Shown: positions 31,801 through 43,499 of the stretch, in pieces | Layout of the letters: each line of letters begins with the position of its first letter | Position numbering within the stretch: position 1 is the first letter of the stretch | Source: Tetracentron sinense | Taxonomy: Eukaryota > Streptophyta > Magnoliopsida > Trochodendrales > Trochodendraceae | NCBI GenBank assembly: GCA_015143295.1 | Contig: CM026574.1 | Location: 12,836,938 to 12,900,937, forward strand | Reading direction: 5' to 3' | Length of the DNA stretch: 64,000 nt | Notes under the pieces: model-generated | What the model was told of the DNA's origin: nothing | Seen by the model: the letters and a program-made list of their open reading frames with translations, nothing else | The model's database searches: none | Made by a program: the position numbers and the translations under genes

Positions 31801-33503
31801 ATGGTTAAGGAGTATATTATTTCGTTTCTTAAAGGAAATTTAAATAAGTAAAATAATTCATGAGATGAATTTTATTTATTTATTTAAGCTCGTAGTTTTT
31901 ATTTTATTTGTTCATGAGATGAATAAATAAATAATTATTTTTTATATATTATTTATCAAATGAGATTTGATAATAATAATAATTAAATAATTTTAAAACT
32001 AGTCTGATGTGTTTTAATCAATTTTCAAAATAAATAATTTTATTTTTGAAATCTTTTTAAATGATTGGATCATTTAAAATATATTTGTTAATTTGTTTTT
32101 AAATAATTAATGATTGTTTTTCTTATAAATAGATTTTATTCAAAAATTTTAAAATCCTATAAAGTGATGAGATCATTTTATTATAATTGTTTTTATTTAT
32201 TTAAAAATAATTAATAAAAGGAAGTTTTGGTTTTATTTAATTTGTTCGAAATAATGTATTTCGGCTATGATTAGATTATAGGTTTTTTTTATTAAATTTA
32301 ATATTAAACTTTCATTTTTGCTGATGAGATCATTTTTAGGATTTTAAGTTTTTTTTTTTTTTTTGCTAGGAAAGTTCTAATAAATAGCACTTCAAGAGTT
32401 TTAAGAAAATACTATCCAGAATTTTATAAAATAATTTTATTAAAATTGTTTGTTGGAAAATATACTGGTATTTTCCGGGTTTGATCTATATGAGATATAG
32501 ATTTTTCGAGCTCAATGATAATTGTTATCATTCTTTTAATCCTTTCAAATATCAGAAAAAGAACTTTATCACCATGTTGCATTTAATTGTATGAGATTAT
32601 AGTTATGGGTCAATTTGATATTCTATGATAAATTGTTTATCTTGCATTCATATTAGAGGAAAATATGTAGTAGGTTTTTGGCAAATTTGTAAAGGACGGA
32701 TTCATTCGGTTTCCATGATAAAGGGTGAATCGAAATCTGGTTTCCCTAATGCCATTTAATTTTTGTATCATGCATTGGCCGAAACAGTTTGCAAGTTGCC
32801 TTTATTCTTACCTCACTTTCTTGCATCCATGCATTTTACTTTTTACTGACTCATAGCGATTAATCTTATATAATGATTATTCTTGTTTATTTTATCATGA
32901 GATGATATCTACTGTTTATTCATGTTGAATTATTCAGTTGAAATAATTGCCCCTAATATATCATGTGTATATAAGACTAGGGATAAGTCCCTAAATATTA
33001 TGATCCTCTACCATACACTATGTGCTCTTATAGTAGGGAGTGTGAGTAAACTGACAGGCCAAAGCCGGGCCCAATTCCTCTCACCTATGTGAAAACATGG
33101 TGAAAACTTTATAACCAAATAATGATAGCAATAATGCCAAAGCGTGAGCTTTCGCTAGATGTTTATTAGGAGCATGGTAGGTGGGCACATGAATAAGAGA
33201 TGTCATACAATAACACCAAAGTGTGAATATAACATTCATTATAGATCGACAGTAGATCGAATGCTCCAAGATTCACATGATAGGATCCATGAAAGTGGAG
33301 AAGATAGTTTTTATCTGTCTTTTCAAGGCGATGTGATATTGCGCCCAAAGACGGGATTACATTAAGCCAGTGACTAGGTATTCGATGCCAATTAATTCTT
33401 CATGAATTGGCAATATTATTAGAAACAGACCCATAATCTAATAAGTATTAAATGAATTCAATAGATCCCTAATACTATCTTAATTTTGTCATTTGATTAG
33501 ATC
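31801..33503 (+). other. Long untranslated leader of the Copia element
   Basis: 1.7 kb of very AT-rich, non-coding sequence separates the primer site from the gag start. No nested element was recognised. Confidence 0.6.
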
Positions 33504-36500
33504 ATGACAGGCCTTCACCCTTTAATTCAAATTCTTCGTGATGAAAAGTTAGTTAGAACAAACTATGTTAACTGGAAAAGAAATATTAGAATAGTATTAG
33601 CCGTAGATAACCTTGACCTGTGTCTTAAGACACCTGAACCCGAAATTCCTGACGATGCATCACCGGCCCAAAAGGCTGAGATGGAGCACTGTGAGAGGTC
33701 CAATCAGATGGCTAAGTGTTACATTCTGGATTCAATGTCTAAGATTTTGCAAAGCCAGCATAAACACATAGATAAAGCTAATGACATTTTGCAAAACCTG
33801 CAAGAGATGTTTGGTGAGCAAAATAGGTCAGCTTGACAAGTAAAGTTGAAAACCCTTGTCAACACCAAGATGGCTGAGGGAATTCCAGTCAGAGAGCACA
33901 TCATAAAGAATGTGGGCTTATTGAATGAACTGGAAATTCTTGGTGGAGAGATGGAAGTCATCACTCAGGTTGACACAGTTCTGCAATCACTCCTTTCGTC
34001 CTTCAATGTGTTCGTGTTAAATTATAACATGAACAAGAATGAAATGTCACTGAGTGAGCTTATGAACTCACTTGTGGCTACAGAAGATTTGATCAAAAGG
34101 TCAACAAATGGTGAAACTCTAATTGTTGATAAACCTGATACCTCCAAGCGATCTAAAAAGTTTAGAAAAAGGAACAAGGGTAAATGAAAGTTTAAAGACA
34201 ATAGGGGTAAGACAAGGGTTGCCAAAGGTTCTTTAGGAGATGCTGGTAAGGATAACAAAGGTAAGGGAAAGTGTTTCCACTACACTAAAATAGGCCACTG
34301 GAAGAGGAACTGTAGGACTTACCTTGCAACTCTTAAGAAGGGTGGCGCCAATACTCAAGGTACGAGATGCTTTGAAGTACTAATTCCTGTTGAGTCAAAA
34401 TTTCTGAATGGTCCTCCTAATTCATGGTGCGTGAATTCTAGATTCACTGTACATGTTTGCAATTGTTTGTAGGGATTAAAGGAAACCAAAAAATAGACCA
34501 GACAGGAGCACAAGCTTAGAGTTGGCTCGGGTGCAAATGTTGCAGTCAAGTCAATAGGCGTATTTACTCTTTATTTATCTCAAGGAATGACTTTAAGTTT
34601 AGAAGACTGTTTTTATGTGCCTAGTGCACACATAAATTTGATTTCAGTATCTAGACTTTTATTTTGTGGATTCTTTATAATTTTTAATTCAATAGTTGAA
34701 ATTAAGAAAGATGAAATGGTCTTAATTACTGGTAATCTTATCAACGGTCTTTATTTAATATTTCCTTTAGTAAATAATGAAAGTCTGAAAAGTAATAATG
34801 TCTCATCATCTAGAATGTCTGGAATGGTCTTAATTACTGCACAGAGTCAACTTATCTTTGGCATAAGAGACTTGGTCATATTAATATTGATAGGATCAAG
34901 AGGTTGGTAAAAGACGGTCCCCTTGAATTTCTCAAGGTAGAACCACTCCCTACTTGCAAGTCATGTCTCGAAGGGAAGATGACCAAGAAACCTTACCCTA
35001 AAAAGGTAGGAAGAGCTGAAGAGAAATTAAGACTCATACATAGTGATGTATGTGGTCTATTTAATATTGTTGCACGAGAGCAATACCGGTATTTTGTCAC
35101 ATTTACTGATGACTATTCTAAATATGGACATGTCTATTTGATGCAATACAAATCTGACACTTTTGCAAAAGTTCATAGAATTCAGATTGGAAGTTGAGAA
35201 TCAAACAGACAAATCTATTAAGACACTTCGATCAGATCAAGGTGGTGAATACCTCACCAACGATTTTATGGATTACTTAAGTGATAATGGGATTATCTCA
35301 AATTGGTCAAGTCCTGCCTCACCTCAACAAAATGGTGTTTCTGAAAGAAAAAATTGGACCTTATTAGATATGGTTCGATCTATGATGAGCCATGCCGATG
35401 TACCTTCCTATCTTTGGGGCTATGCTTTATAAACGACCATTTACATTATGAACCGGGTTCCTTCTAAAACTATACCGGTTACACCCTATGAATTGTGAAC
35501 TTGGCAAAAACCTAGTTTACAACATCTATGGGTATGGGGTTGTCCTTCACATGTTCGCAAGCTCGAACCTACCAAGTTAGAATCTAGAACAAAAAAATAG
35601 AATTTTGTAGGGTATCCAAAGGAAACTAAGGGTTTCTATTTCTACTCAAAGACAGACCAAACAATAGTTGTTAGGAATCATGCCACCTTCTTGGAGGAAG
35701 AAATAAATCTTCTTAAAAATGTTGAATTTCATGAAATGAAAGACAACTCGACCAGTATCCCAAATGAACCTAATCCTTCCACTACTGATTCTTCTAATTC
35801 TATTCCACTGAGAAGGTTTGAAAGAGTTTCTAGACCACCAGATAGACTTCAGTATTTCAATAATGAGGTTTATCTAGTTATTCATGATGATGAGGATACA
35901 GATCCTAATACTTATCAGGAAGCTACATTAGATGTAGATGCATCTCAATGGAATAAAGTCATGAATGCTGAAATAGATTCCATGTATGAATACTGCATCT
36001 GGACTTTAGTGTATCCACCAGATGGTATAAGGTCAATCGGATGCAAATAGATTTACAAAAAGAAGAAGGGTGCCGATGGAAATGTGGAGACCTATAAAGC
36101 AAGACTTGTCGCAAAAGGTTACACTCAAATTCAAGGAGTTGATTATGAGGATACCTTTTCACCAGTAGTTATGCTCAAATCCATCCGGATATTGCTAGCT
36201 ACACACCATGACTATGAGATATGGCAAATGGATGTCAAAAATGTTTTTCTTAACGGAATGTTAGAAGAAGACATCTATATGAAGCAACCTGAGGGCTTCA
36301 TTGCTCCTAACTAGGAGAACATGGTTTGCAAGCTAAACAAGTCTATATATGGTTTGAAACAAGATTCTAGAAGCTGGAACCAAAGATTTGATCTTTCGAT
36401 CAAAGAATTTGGATTCCAAAAGAATTTAGAGGAATCTTGTATTTACAAGAAAGATAGTGGGAGAACGGTAGCATACCTTATTCTCTATGTAGATAACATC

Positions 36501-37466
36501 TTACTCATTGAGAATGATGTAGGGATGTTGTCATCAGTCAAGATTTGACTTTCTCAACATTTCTCAATGAAAGATTTGGGAGAGGCATCCTATATTCTCG
36601 GAATAAAAATTCTGAGAGATAGAAAATGCCGCATGTTAGGATTGAGCCAAACTTCCTACATTGACAAGATCTTGTCAAGGTACAATATGAGTGATTGTAA
36701 GACAACTCTCATTCCTTTTAGACATAGTGTTACTTTGTTTAAAAAGATGGCTCCTTTATCAGCTAATGAGATCGAGCAGATGAAGAGGTGCCCATATGCT
36801 TCGGCAGTTGGGAGCCTCATGTATGTCATGCTATGTACTAGACCGGCTATCTGTCATGCAGTGGGAGTTGTTAGTCGGTTCCAAAGCAATCCAGGTATCA
36901 ATCATTGGACTACTGTAAAACACATCATGAAGTACCTGAAAATGACTAGGGATTGTGTGCCTACTTTTCAATCTAAAGATCTCGTTGAATTGTGTTATAC
37001 TGATTTTGATTTCCAATCTGATTCGGACAATAAAGCTTCCAGATCTAGGTATGTGTTCACACTGGGTAGTGGTGCTGTCAGTTGGCACGGCATAAAACAG
37101 AAGAGTATTGCAAACTCCACCACAGAAGCAGAATATATTGCCGCTTCTGAAGTAGCAAAAGAAGCAGTCTGGTTTAGAAAGTTTTTGCAAGACCTAGGAA
37201 ATGTTCCTTCAGCACTTAAACCTATCACTCTCTTTTGTGATAGTAATGGTGCAGTAGGGCATAACAAATAACCTAGGAGCCACAAGAAGATGAAACATGT
37301 GGAGCAGAAGTATCGTTTCATTCGTGAGATCATTAAGAGGTAAGATATCATTGTTACAAATATTAGGTTTCAACTTAATGTTGCTGACCCGTTGACTAAA
37401 ACTTTATCAGATAAAGTATTTGTAACACACTTAGATAGTATGAGATTGAAATCTATTTCACAGTAA
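33504..37466 (+). pseudogene. Broken Copia gag-pol
   Basis: Gag starts at the ATG at 33504 and shows a UBN2-type capsid with an early stop near 33834. The zinc knuckle (34273-34314) reads C-x2-Y-x4-H-x4-C, so its second Cys is lost. The protease site that should read D-S-G-A is N-S-R-F (about 34427-34450). Integrase keeps the C-K-S-C end of the HHCC motif but is frameshifted near 35190. Reverse transcriptase has Y-V-D-N instead of Y-V-D-D (about 36488-36499). Further stops lie near 35430, 35498, 35600, 36048, 36312 and 36546. RNase H retains the A-E-Y-I-A motif and ends with A-D-P-L-T-K-T-L. It cannot make active enzymes. Confidence 0.92.
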
Positions 37467-37487
37467 CTTTTAGGGCATGTGGAAGAT

Positions 37488-38128
37488 TGTTAGATATTAT
37501 GCCCTGAAAAGTCATTTAGATTGTAAGATTCTTATTGATTAGATTAATAAAGACATCTTCTTTATCTATTGTAAACTCATTATGGGTAATTGACCATGAT
37601 CATGAGATGATCTATATTATATGAGATATCGATCAAGGTCCCTAGGATATATTGTAGGAAAGCTATGGGATAGGTATCAGACTATCACAGGCAGATATAG
37701 CTTTCCATTTCCTTATACCTTATAGAGTCACAGCTATGGGTGAAGCTAGGTACTTAACTTATATGACTGCCACAATGCTAAGATGTTCTTAATGGTTAAG
37801 ATGTAGTTTTATTTCAAACTATTGTAGTGGAAACTATACATCAGCATATGGGTGCTTAAATGTATATTGATTGATTGTATACAATGAGAGACCTCTTGCA
37901 TAAATATACTATCAAATAGTTGGTCTCTCATTCACATTGAACAGTTTTGATGATCCTTAGATCCAATAAGTTCATTTATAACTGAGTAGTAATCTAACTA
38001 TTTTGATAGCACCTAAGTACTCTCTACCTGAGGGACTACGATACGGCGACAAGAAACAAAGAGATAAGGATTATCCTTATCAAGCTTGGAGCTCAAGACT
38101 CCCTCTCCTTGACGCTCATCCTAGCTCA
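37488..38128 (+). repeat. 3' LTR, internally deleted and truncated
   Basis: 37488-38050 matches the first 566 bases of the 5' LTR. The match then jumps to the part equivalent to 31014, an 850-bp deletion whose edges share ACA. Similarity ends near 38128, where an unrelated block starts. Confidence 0.85.
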
Positions 38129-38131
38129 AGC

Positions 38132-40683
38132 TTTAATGAATGGTGGTGTGATGAATCTAGGGCATCGAATTCAGTTCAATTGGTTTTTGAAAAAATGGAT
38201 TTTAAGTTAAATCCAGAAAGAGCGAGGAGAAATGCGACAGATCAACATGACTGCAGCTACATGACATCATTGAAGATAGTTTACTAGACAAATAATATTT
38301 CCAGTAGCGTAAATTATGGTAAAATGCATTTATATTTGAAGAATACATTAAGCCAAATTTATATGGATTAAGTATACCAAATAACCTTTTTCAGATATAT
38401 ATGCCCGAATGAGCCCGACTGGTCTGAATGCCCAAAACTATCTTTAAGATTTTTGGAGGGTTTCTAAAATAGTTTACTGAAGTTGTGAAGAACTGTAGGA
38501 TCTCTATGTAGAGGATTTCTAATGACCAATCAAGTAGTCAAGCTTCTATGACCTCTCCTTTGGTTATAGGCACGTGATTTTTATTACAGAGGAATTCTGG
38601 GAGTAGTCAAGTCTTAGAGTAGCAGGCATTTCAGAAACTATGGTTCCTAACCTGATCATTGTTTAGGATGTTTGATGCCTACCCCAAGACCAAATGGCCC
38701 ATTTGGGACTGGGATCATAAAAAAACTACTAGAAGAAATAAAAAGCATCTAAAAAATATCACACCAAATCAATTTCGATTTGTTGTTCCTTAATAAACTC
38801 ACAGAAACAAAATCAATGTCTGTCGTTATCGGGAATCCTGCTTTTCAGAAGTTCATCTCTTTATCTGCTGATTTCCACAATTTCTGCCAGGTAATTCTCT
38901 CAGCGAAGAACTATGAAATCCTTGTATTTGATTAAAACAAATGAAGGGTATCATGCTTTAATATTGGAAATGCGTTGAATATGATTCATACTAGCTAACA
39001 GATTCAATGGAAGTCCACTAGAAAGTAGAAGCTGATTGGCTTACTCAACTCAATTGATTAGCCATAGCCCCAAAGTTTACTTAGCCCCAAAACTTACTGA
39101 TAGGATAACCTTGGCAATGAACCACAAATATTGGATACTCGAAACACCCAGAAGCAAAACCCACCAAAACAGGGAAGCAGTTCTATGGTTTTCTACAAGT
39201 TGTTTGGCACAGAAAAATGGAAAATTATAAACTTTCTATTCTCTTTTCCTTTTGTCTGAGTTTTCTTCTTTAAGATTTCAATAATTGGTGGCCCATCAAT
39301 ATACCTTCAGAAACATGTAGAAATATATGAAACCTCTATTTATTTTTTGTTATTTTCGGTTTGATGAGAAGACGCTCTCATTATCAACTTCAACCTTCTC
39401 CTCCTTTTCCTATTGTTTTATTTCAGGGACCATAGACTTGTTGTGACAACCTTATCTGACCATCCCTATGTTAAACTTCCAACTAACTGCAAATCAAGTC
39501 TACTACACATTCTTAGATATTGGTGTTTGGTGCACTGAATCATACATCTATTAGTGTACATTCTCATACATTGGTAGGTATAAATGTAATCTATACTATA
39601 AGGTTTGAGTACCATGAATGGTCCCACTTAGAAAAATCATTACATTAGAAACCTATTGATTGAATCTGCGAAACCATTTGATGCACTTTCCTTTTTACAG
39701 TAAAAAATTATCTCACTTCTTTTGGACTTGTGGACATCTACTAACCTTTTATCCCTATTATGGGGAACTATAATAGTTCCCCATAATTAGGGGTGTCAAT
39801 GGCTTGGCCCGATTTAGTTTGAATCTGCGAAACCGTTTGATGCACTATCTTTTTTACAGTAAAAAATGATCCATCTAACTCCTTTTGGACTTGTGGACAT
39901 CTACTGACCTCTTATCCCTACTATGGGGAACTATGTAGGGGTGTCAATGGCTCGACCTGATTAAGTAGTTGGATAGTCCTGAACATAGAGCCTTAGCCTG
40001 GGATTGTGTTGAGATTGTTGCTTCTCATGACAATTGCAAGGTAATAATGGTTGGTTTCATTTACCAAATACTTCTTCTTGACAATGCTTTCAGTTCTTGG
40101 TTGTTTTTGTCAATGCTTTCAGTGCTTGGTTCTGCATAATTCCGCATTGCTGCTTGATAAATCTATTTATTGTCATAACTTTTTATACTTTGTGGATAGT
40201 ATCTATTAGATTATGAATGTTGAAAAAAGATTCCAAGAGATTAGAAAAGTGGTATTTTTTCTATTTCTCCACCATCTGGCTCGCTTACTACACGCAATAC
40301 TGTGTATGCTCTTCCTTATTCCAATTTATCTTTTCATTAATGAATTGTATTTAAGTTTCAGTTCTTTTATTTATTTACTCGCTGTGGCATTGGATTGTGG
40401 TTCTCTTTATCCATTTATTCATGGATTGTCATAACTATTTTTACTTTGTATTAGTATGTAATTAGATACCGAAAGTTGAAAAAGGTTGAAGAGAATAGAG
40501 AGGTATTCTCTCCAAAGTGGCATTGCTTTTGTTTACATCCCCTGTCTCGCTTATTACACGCACTTCTTTTATTTACTACAGGCAATTCTCTGTTTTTACT
40601 ATACTTGGTGTGTGTTACTACTATTCAACAATTTACATCAATTAGGATCATCTTTCCCGTGCATCGCATGGGGTAATTACTAG
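38132..40683 (+). mobile_element. Block A: Helitron-like element with host-gene pieces
   Basis: The 3' end has the Helitron form: a short hairpin CCCGTGC/GCATGGG, seven to eight bases, then CTAG at 40680-40683. The left edge is cut at the Copia LTR, so the TC start is missing. Exon-like pieces match those of block B: about 38140-38287, 38822-38890 and 39969-40040. The last is bordered by TAG and GTAATA, splice-site fashion. The second exon of block B is partly deleted here. Confidence 0.65.
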
Positions 40684-41262
40684 CATATATATATAGAGAG
40701 AGAGAGAGAACTGAGGTTCAAAAATTAGTGACTCTTATTGTTATTCCATACACCCCGCCTCTTACGCCAGTGGTGGGGTGTGGCCTCTCTGTTGAGGGAG
40801 GTTTGGGGATCCAATCCCCCCGTCCCCAAATCCCCAAACTAACCACTAACCGTACTAACGTTGGTAAATGATATCCTAAGAAAAAAAAAATTTAGCTTCC
40901 AAAAACAAAAGAAAAAAAATTTAGCTTAAAAAAAAATTCTTTATTTCATTTGTAAATAATTGAAATTGAACTACTGTTTTGTACAATACAATTGTTTATT
41001 TAACCCAAATTGTCCATAAAAGGTTGTCAAGGACCGGCTTGGATTTGGATCAATCCGATTTGGATCCAAGTAAACATATGCATGCCCCAATTCAATTTGA
41101 GATTTGTCGAATCTAAAAAAAATAAAATTGAGATACAGGTTTCTATCTTTTAACAACTCTAAGATCCAGATCTAGATTCGGATGTGAGTCAGACCGAATG
41201 TAATTAATGAATAAGTGCAAATGACATATATATATACACACGGAGAGAGAGAGAGTGGTATT
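40684..41262. repeat. TA/GA microsatellite and SINE-like piece (block A)
   Basis: A TATATAGAGAGAG run lies at 40686-40709. At 40749-40835 is a SINE-like piece with A-box-like TTACGCCAGTGG and B-box-like GGGGATCCAATCCCC. The rest is AT-rich and includes a TTTGGATCAATCCGATTTGG stretch, present in all three blocks, and a TA run near 41227. Confidence 0.5.
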
Positions 41263-41628
41263 CTAATGAACCATGCTCATTAAAGCCTTTAATGAGTGGT
41301 CCCTAATAACATGACATGTGGTGAATTGCTCTAAAATTCAACCGTTGGATATCAAGACGGATCTACCAAGAGACACGTGAAAAAAAATAATCTCGATCAG
41401 ACACTTATAGACCATCCAATTGGAGATGGGAAGATTAGCTATTTCTATAACTTTATTGTTGATAAATTAGGGTCTAATTGAACAGTCTAAACATGTCCGA
41501 TTAGACTGATTTTTTGAGACATGTCTCTCAATGGACCTACCTCAACATCCAATCGTTGGATTTATAAAAAAATTCATGCCATGTTTCTAGAGGGACGACT
41601 CATTAAAAGCTTTAATGAGCATGACTCA
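41262..41628. mobile_element. Fold-back MITE (block A copy)
   Basis: The arms ATGCTCATTAAAGCCTTT at 41273-41290 (continuing AATGAG) and their near-exact inverse at 41599-41622 bound about 350 bp without coding capacity. Copies lie at about 48703-49040 (right arm deleted) and 61845-62210. Confidence 0.6.
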
Positions 41629-42417
41629 CTAGTATATATATACCTCGTGCGATACGCGGGGTACAAAAGAAAAATGAAAACATAATAATAAAAAAAAAAA
41701 GTTGAGATAAATGTGAGAATGGACTCTTGGAAAATTTTAGAAGGAGTTGCGTCTTTTCAGAGAGAGAGAAAAGAAGAATATGAGGTACATGAGAGAAAAT
41801 TTAGGAAGAGATCATTGGAGGTTTTTTTGGGATCAAAGATTGGGAATTTCATTTCGGACAATTGAACCCTCTCAAACTGCTTCTTTTTAAGAATCAAAAT
41901 ATTTGTGCCAGAATAACAGATGCCAAGAAGAACAAAAGGCTTGGACACTTAATGGATCTTGAAGTACAATTTCTACATCTCCCTGACCAAATCAACCCAC
42001 ATTGGGATTACTAGTACAGTGGGAATATATGTGACATATGAAAATGAGGAGACTTAATAGGTGGGGGTAGAGAGAGAAAAGTGGGGGGAGGGACGCATAT
42101 CTACACACCCTTTATATGTGAGAAAAGAAAATGAGGAAACTTAATAGGTGGGGATAGAAAGAGAAAAGTGGGGGGTGGACACGGCTCTACACATATTTAT
42201 CCGTGTGAGAAAATAGAGTACCATAATCCCCTAAAATTTGTCAAATAGTTTTTGAATTGAGTTGGAGACGTGTGTTAGTGAAATAATTAACTGTTGAGAT
42301 TAAAGAAGGGTGCCATGTGGCATCCTTAAAACAGAACTCAATGGATTCATGGGATTGAAGATTGGAGAACAAAGAGAGGGGGTTAGGTAGCACATATTTT
42401 TTTATATTATTGATAGA
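41629..42417 (-). mobile_element. Minus-strand Helitron, non-autonomous (block A)
   Basis: On the minus strand it starts TCTATCAATAATATAAAA, and the end shows a hairpin (CCCCGCG/CGCACGAGG type, 41643-41660) followed by CTAG (41632-41629). A lies before and T after, the usual Helitron insertion site. It has no helicase or Rep gene. Interior parts repeat a GAGACTTAATAGGTGGGG-type unit twice. Confidence 0.7.
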
Positions 42418-42426
42418 TATACTACT

Positions 42427-42889
42427 TCTATACTATAATATAAAGAAATAAGTGTCACCTAACCCCCTCTCTTTACTCTTTAATCTTCAATCCCAGGTTT
42501 ACTATAAGTTCTATTTTAAGGATGTCATGTGGCATCCTTCTTTAATCTCAACCGTTAACTGTCCCTCTCACACGTGCCCCTCTTAATTCAAAAATCATTG
42601 GAGATATTTTTTGGGATTGTGATAAGAGTTCAGTCCCAACCGTTCAAGTTTGGGACCCACTACCTCATCCTAGAGCCCTCTCTAACTCCACTTCTGTAGA
42701 GTCCTCTCTTATCTCAAACTCTAACGAATTTGGGACCCACTATCTCATCAAGTTTCCACATACTCAAGGATAGCCATATCACGTGGAGATGTATGATATT
42801 TTAAAACATTAAAAAAATAAAAAACAGAACATGTTTGACATTTGTAGCCACCAAGTTGTGTCTATGGTAGATTTACGCCTGGGGCTAGC
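42427..42889 (+). mobile_element. Plus-strand Helitron, 5' part (block A)
   Basis: It begins TCTATACTATAATATAAAG followed by AAATAAGTGTCACCTAACCC. It matches the interrupted element at 52661-53842 up to GGCTAGCAAAAT, where a different Helitron-like start (TCTATCTATCTATATATTC) takes over. It is therefore truncated or interrupted. Confidence 0.6.
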
Positions 42890-43283
42890 AAAATCTATCT
42901 ATCTATATATTCTACCCTACTATTATATAGCATTTGGTATCCACGTGGCTCACTCCATTGCTCTCCATTCTCTTCAAATTGGTGTCAAGTGACACACCCT
43001 CTAACCAATAGCGTCACTCCATGCGTGTCATGTGAGCCCCACTCACCTTAATTAAAATCTTAATCTTCCCATTAACTATCTCTCTCCTATCCTTTGCGCC
43101 CTTTGTCACATGATTAATCCCCTAACCCATCATTAATTTTTAGATTATCTATTCTATCTACTACTATAAGTAAGACCTTGTCTTACTGACGTAGCACCCT
43201 TCCAAGGCTTCTCCCCCATTTTCTCTTCAACTAGGATGCCCCCTAAGCAATGTCAAAACCATTAAGTGGTACCCATTTCTATT
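42890..43283 (+). mobile_element. Helitron-like 5' ends, fragmentary
   Basis: Two starts of the form TCTATCTATNTATATTCTACC and TCTATTCTATCTACTACTAT (about 42891 and 43147) each lead into sequence rich in ACGTGG and CACATG motifs. The corresponding 3' hairpin ends were not found nearby. Confidence 0.35.
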
Positions 43284-43312
43284 CCCCCCCCCCCCCCCCC
43301 CCCCCCCCCCCC
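43284..43312. repeat. Poly-C tract, 29 bases
   Basis: An uninterrupted run of 29 C on this strand follows CATTTCTATT. It is the longest homopolymer in the window. Confidence 0.95.
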
Positions 43313-43499
43313 ATCTTCCTCTCAATGAATTTTTTTCTCTTCTAGTCCTCATCTTCTTCTCTTGGCTGACTCATCACCTCCCGAAGTGTCACTCCCAATT
43401 CTCATATGCATGTTTGTTTTGGATTGGGAAAAGTCTGTTAAGGATACTTATGGAGGGTTTCTGCTCATCGAAGCCGCTTCCTCTCTTCCCTGGTGGATC
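43313..43499. other. Unassigned stretch
   Basis: Moderately GC-balanced sequence of unknown origin between the poly-C tract and the LTR-like repeat. Confidence 0.4.

Larger units (their letters stand above)
29595..38128 (+). mobile_element. Degenerate Copia LTR retrotransposon
   Basis: The order is 5' LTR, primer-binding site, gag, protease, integrase, reverse transcriptase, RNase H and a damaged 3' LTR. The integrase-before-RT order marks it as Copia. The LTRs look roughly 90 percent alike by eye over their first 550 bases, so the insertion is not recent. It landed in a CACTA transposase gene. The 3' end was later removed, so no target duplication can be read. Confidence 0.92.

Noticed and set aside
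29595-38128. Active retrotransposon
   Set aside because: Stops, frameshifts and the loss of zinc-knuckle, protease and reverse-transcriptase active-site residues rule this out.
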